Positions 62,972-64,000 of a stretch of 64,000 bases of DNA are shown here, piece by piece. Below the pieces are notes generated by a model. That model was not told where the DNA came from. It made no database searches and was given only the letters and a program-made list of their open reading frames with translations. A program made the translations under genes and the position numbers. Position 1 is the first letter of the stretch, and the number at the start of each line of letters is the position of its first letter. Source of the stretch: Deinococcus sp. JMULE3 (GTDB lineage Bacteria; Deinococcota; Deinococci; Deinococcales; Deinococcaceae); assembly GCF_013337115.1 (NCBI RefSeq), contig NZ_SGWE01000004.1, positions 3,217,799 through 3,281,798 on the forward strand. The letters are read 5' to 3'.

Positions 62972-63256
62972 ATGACCCTGCCCGAAGGTGCCACCGTCAT
63001 CGACCTGCGCCCCGAGGACCTGCGCGCCGCCGAACCCCTGGCCGGGCTGACCGCGCTGCCCGTGCGCGCCGTGAGCCTCCAGGCCATCGAGGACGGCGCG
63101 CACGGCCTCACCCCGGACCTGGGGCCGCTGGTCGTGATCTGCGAGCGGGGCGTGCGCTCCGGGCTGGCCGCCCGCTACCTGACGGCGGACGGCCTGGACG
63201 CGCGGGCGTACCCCGGCGGCGTCCCCGCGCTGAGAGGCGTGGTGAACGGCAACTGA
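62972..63256 (+). CDS. Small rhodanese-like protein
   Basis: A 94-residue protein with a rhodanese outline: [15 protein letters not shown], the active-site-like loop [19 protein letters not shown] with a Cys, and [11 protein letters not shown]. It is shorter than usual and the second catalytic side chains cannot be confirmed. TATCCT (62960-62965) lies 6 bases before the ATG. It is divergent from the larger rhodanese gene. Confidence 0.82.
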   Translation: MTLPEGATVIDLRPEDLRAAEPLAGLTALPVRAVSLQAIEDGAHGLTPDLGPLVVICERGVRSGLAARYLTADGLDARAYPGGVPALRGVVNGN

Positions 63257-63302
63257 CCCGGCGGGGACGCCTCTCACGCCGGGGGGCTCTAGACTGACCG
63301 GC

Positions 63303-64000
<698 letters not shown>

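Overview
The window reads as chromosomal DNA of a Deinococcus-type bacterium. It is very GC-rich and uses GTG starts freely. Many genes are chained by 4-base GTGA/ATGA overlaps. At least 23 starts carry a TANNNT -10 box only 5-9 bases upstream, the layout of leaderless mRNAs described for Deinococcus. SpoVS in a non-spore gene set, a leaderless style of promoter and many short dispersed intergenic repeats fit the same assignment. I saw no tRNA, rRNA, CRISPR array, prophage or intact insertion sequence.

Layout. 1-1715: end of ilvN and ilvC (branched-chain amino acids). 1777-7669: class III aminotransferase, DinB, DUF4180, pyrroline-5-carboxylate dehydrogenase, a ROK kinase and OsmC. 7698-13116: a minus-strand chain of aroE, a large CHASE/PAS/GAF histidine kinase and a receiver-kinase hybrid. 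13187-15485: holin-like membrane protein, panC and pilT. 15692-22054: an amino-sugar region with GH20 hexosaminidase, an orphan sugar-binding protein, nanE and nagZ. 22170-26590: a polysaccharide region with a GH16 lipoprotein, a GH26-like enzyme, a processive GT2 glycosyltransferase and a small exported protein. A clear class I cyclic-di-GMP riboswitch lies in the leader of the GH16 gene. 26618-30123: DegV, two dehydrogenases and a TetR repressor. 30130-32960: three TetR-type operators and a YhgE/Pip membrane protein. 33019-41114: MFS transporter, RluA pseudouridine synthase, flavin reductase, DUF4127, membrane protein, hydrolase, phosphatase and YkgJ. 41193-47461: degenerate HD-GYP protein, phosphotransferase, upp, SWIM protein, then leuA behind a complete leucine attenuator. 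47555-64000: housekeeping genes including LuxR, a PDZ protease, nitronate monooxygenase and HDAC sharing a palindromic promoter, prfC behind a mini-ORF, amidase, PhoX, spoVS, YugP, MIP18, two rhodaneses and the start of a second class III aminotransferase.

Three themes cross the window. First, seven copies of three small repeat families (about 120-190 bp) sit between genes; five of them begin or end exactly on the TGA stop codon of a neighbour and carry TCA/TGA flanks like a 3-base target duplication. Second, RNA-level control appears repeatedly: the riboswitch, the leucine attenuator, a structured leader before the glycosyltransferase and a Pro-Pro-stop mini-ORF before prfC. Third, four genes (YhgE, a phosphotransferase, SWIM, PhoX) each need one extra base, mostly in C-runs, to read through; this may reflect sequencing undercalls rather than real inactivation. 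A fifth gene (DUF1028) is broken by a clean 40-bp duplication.
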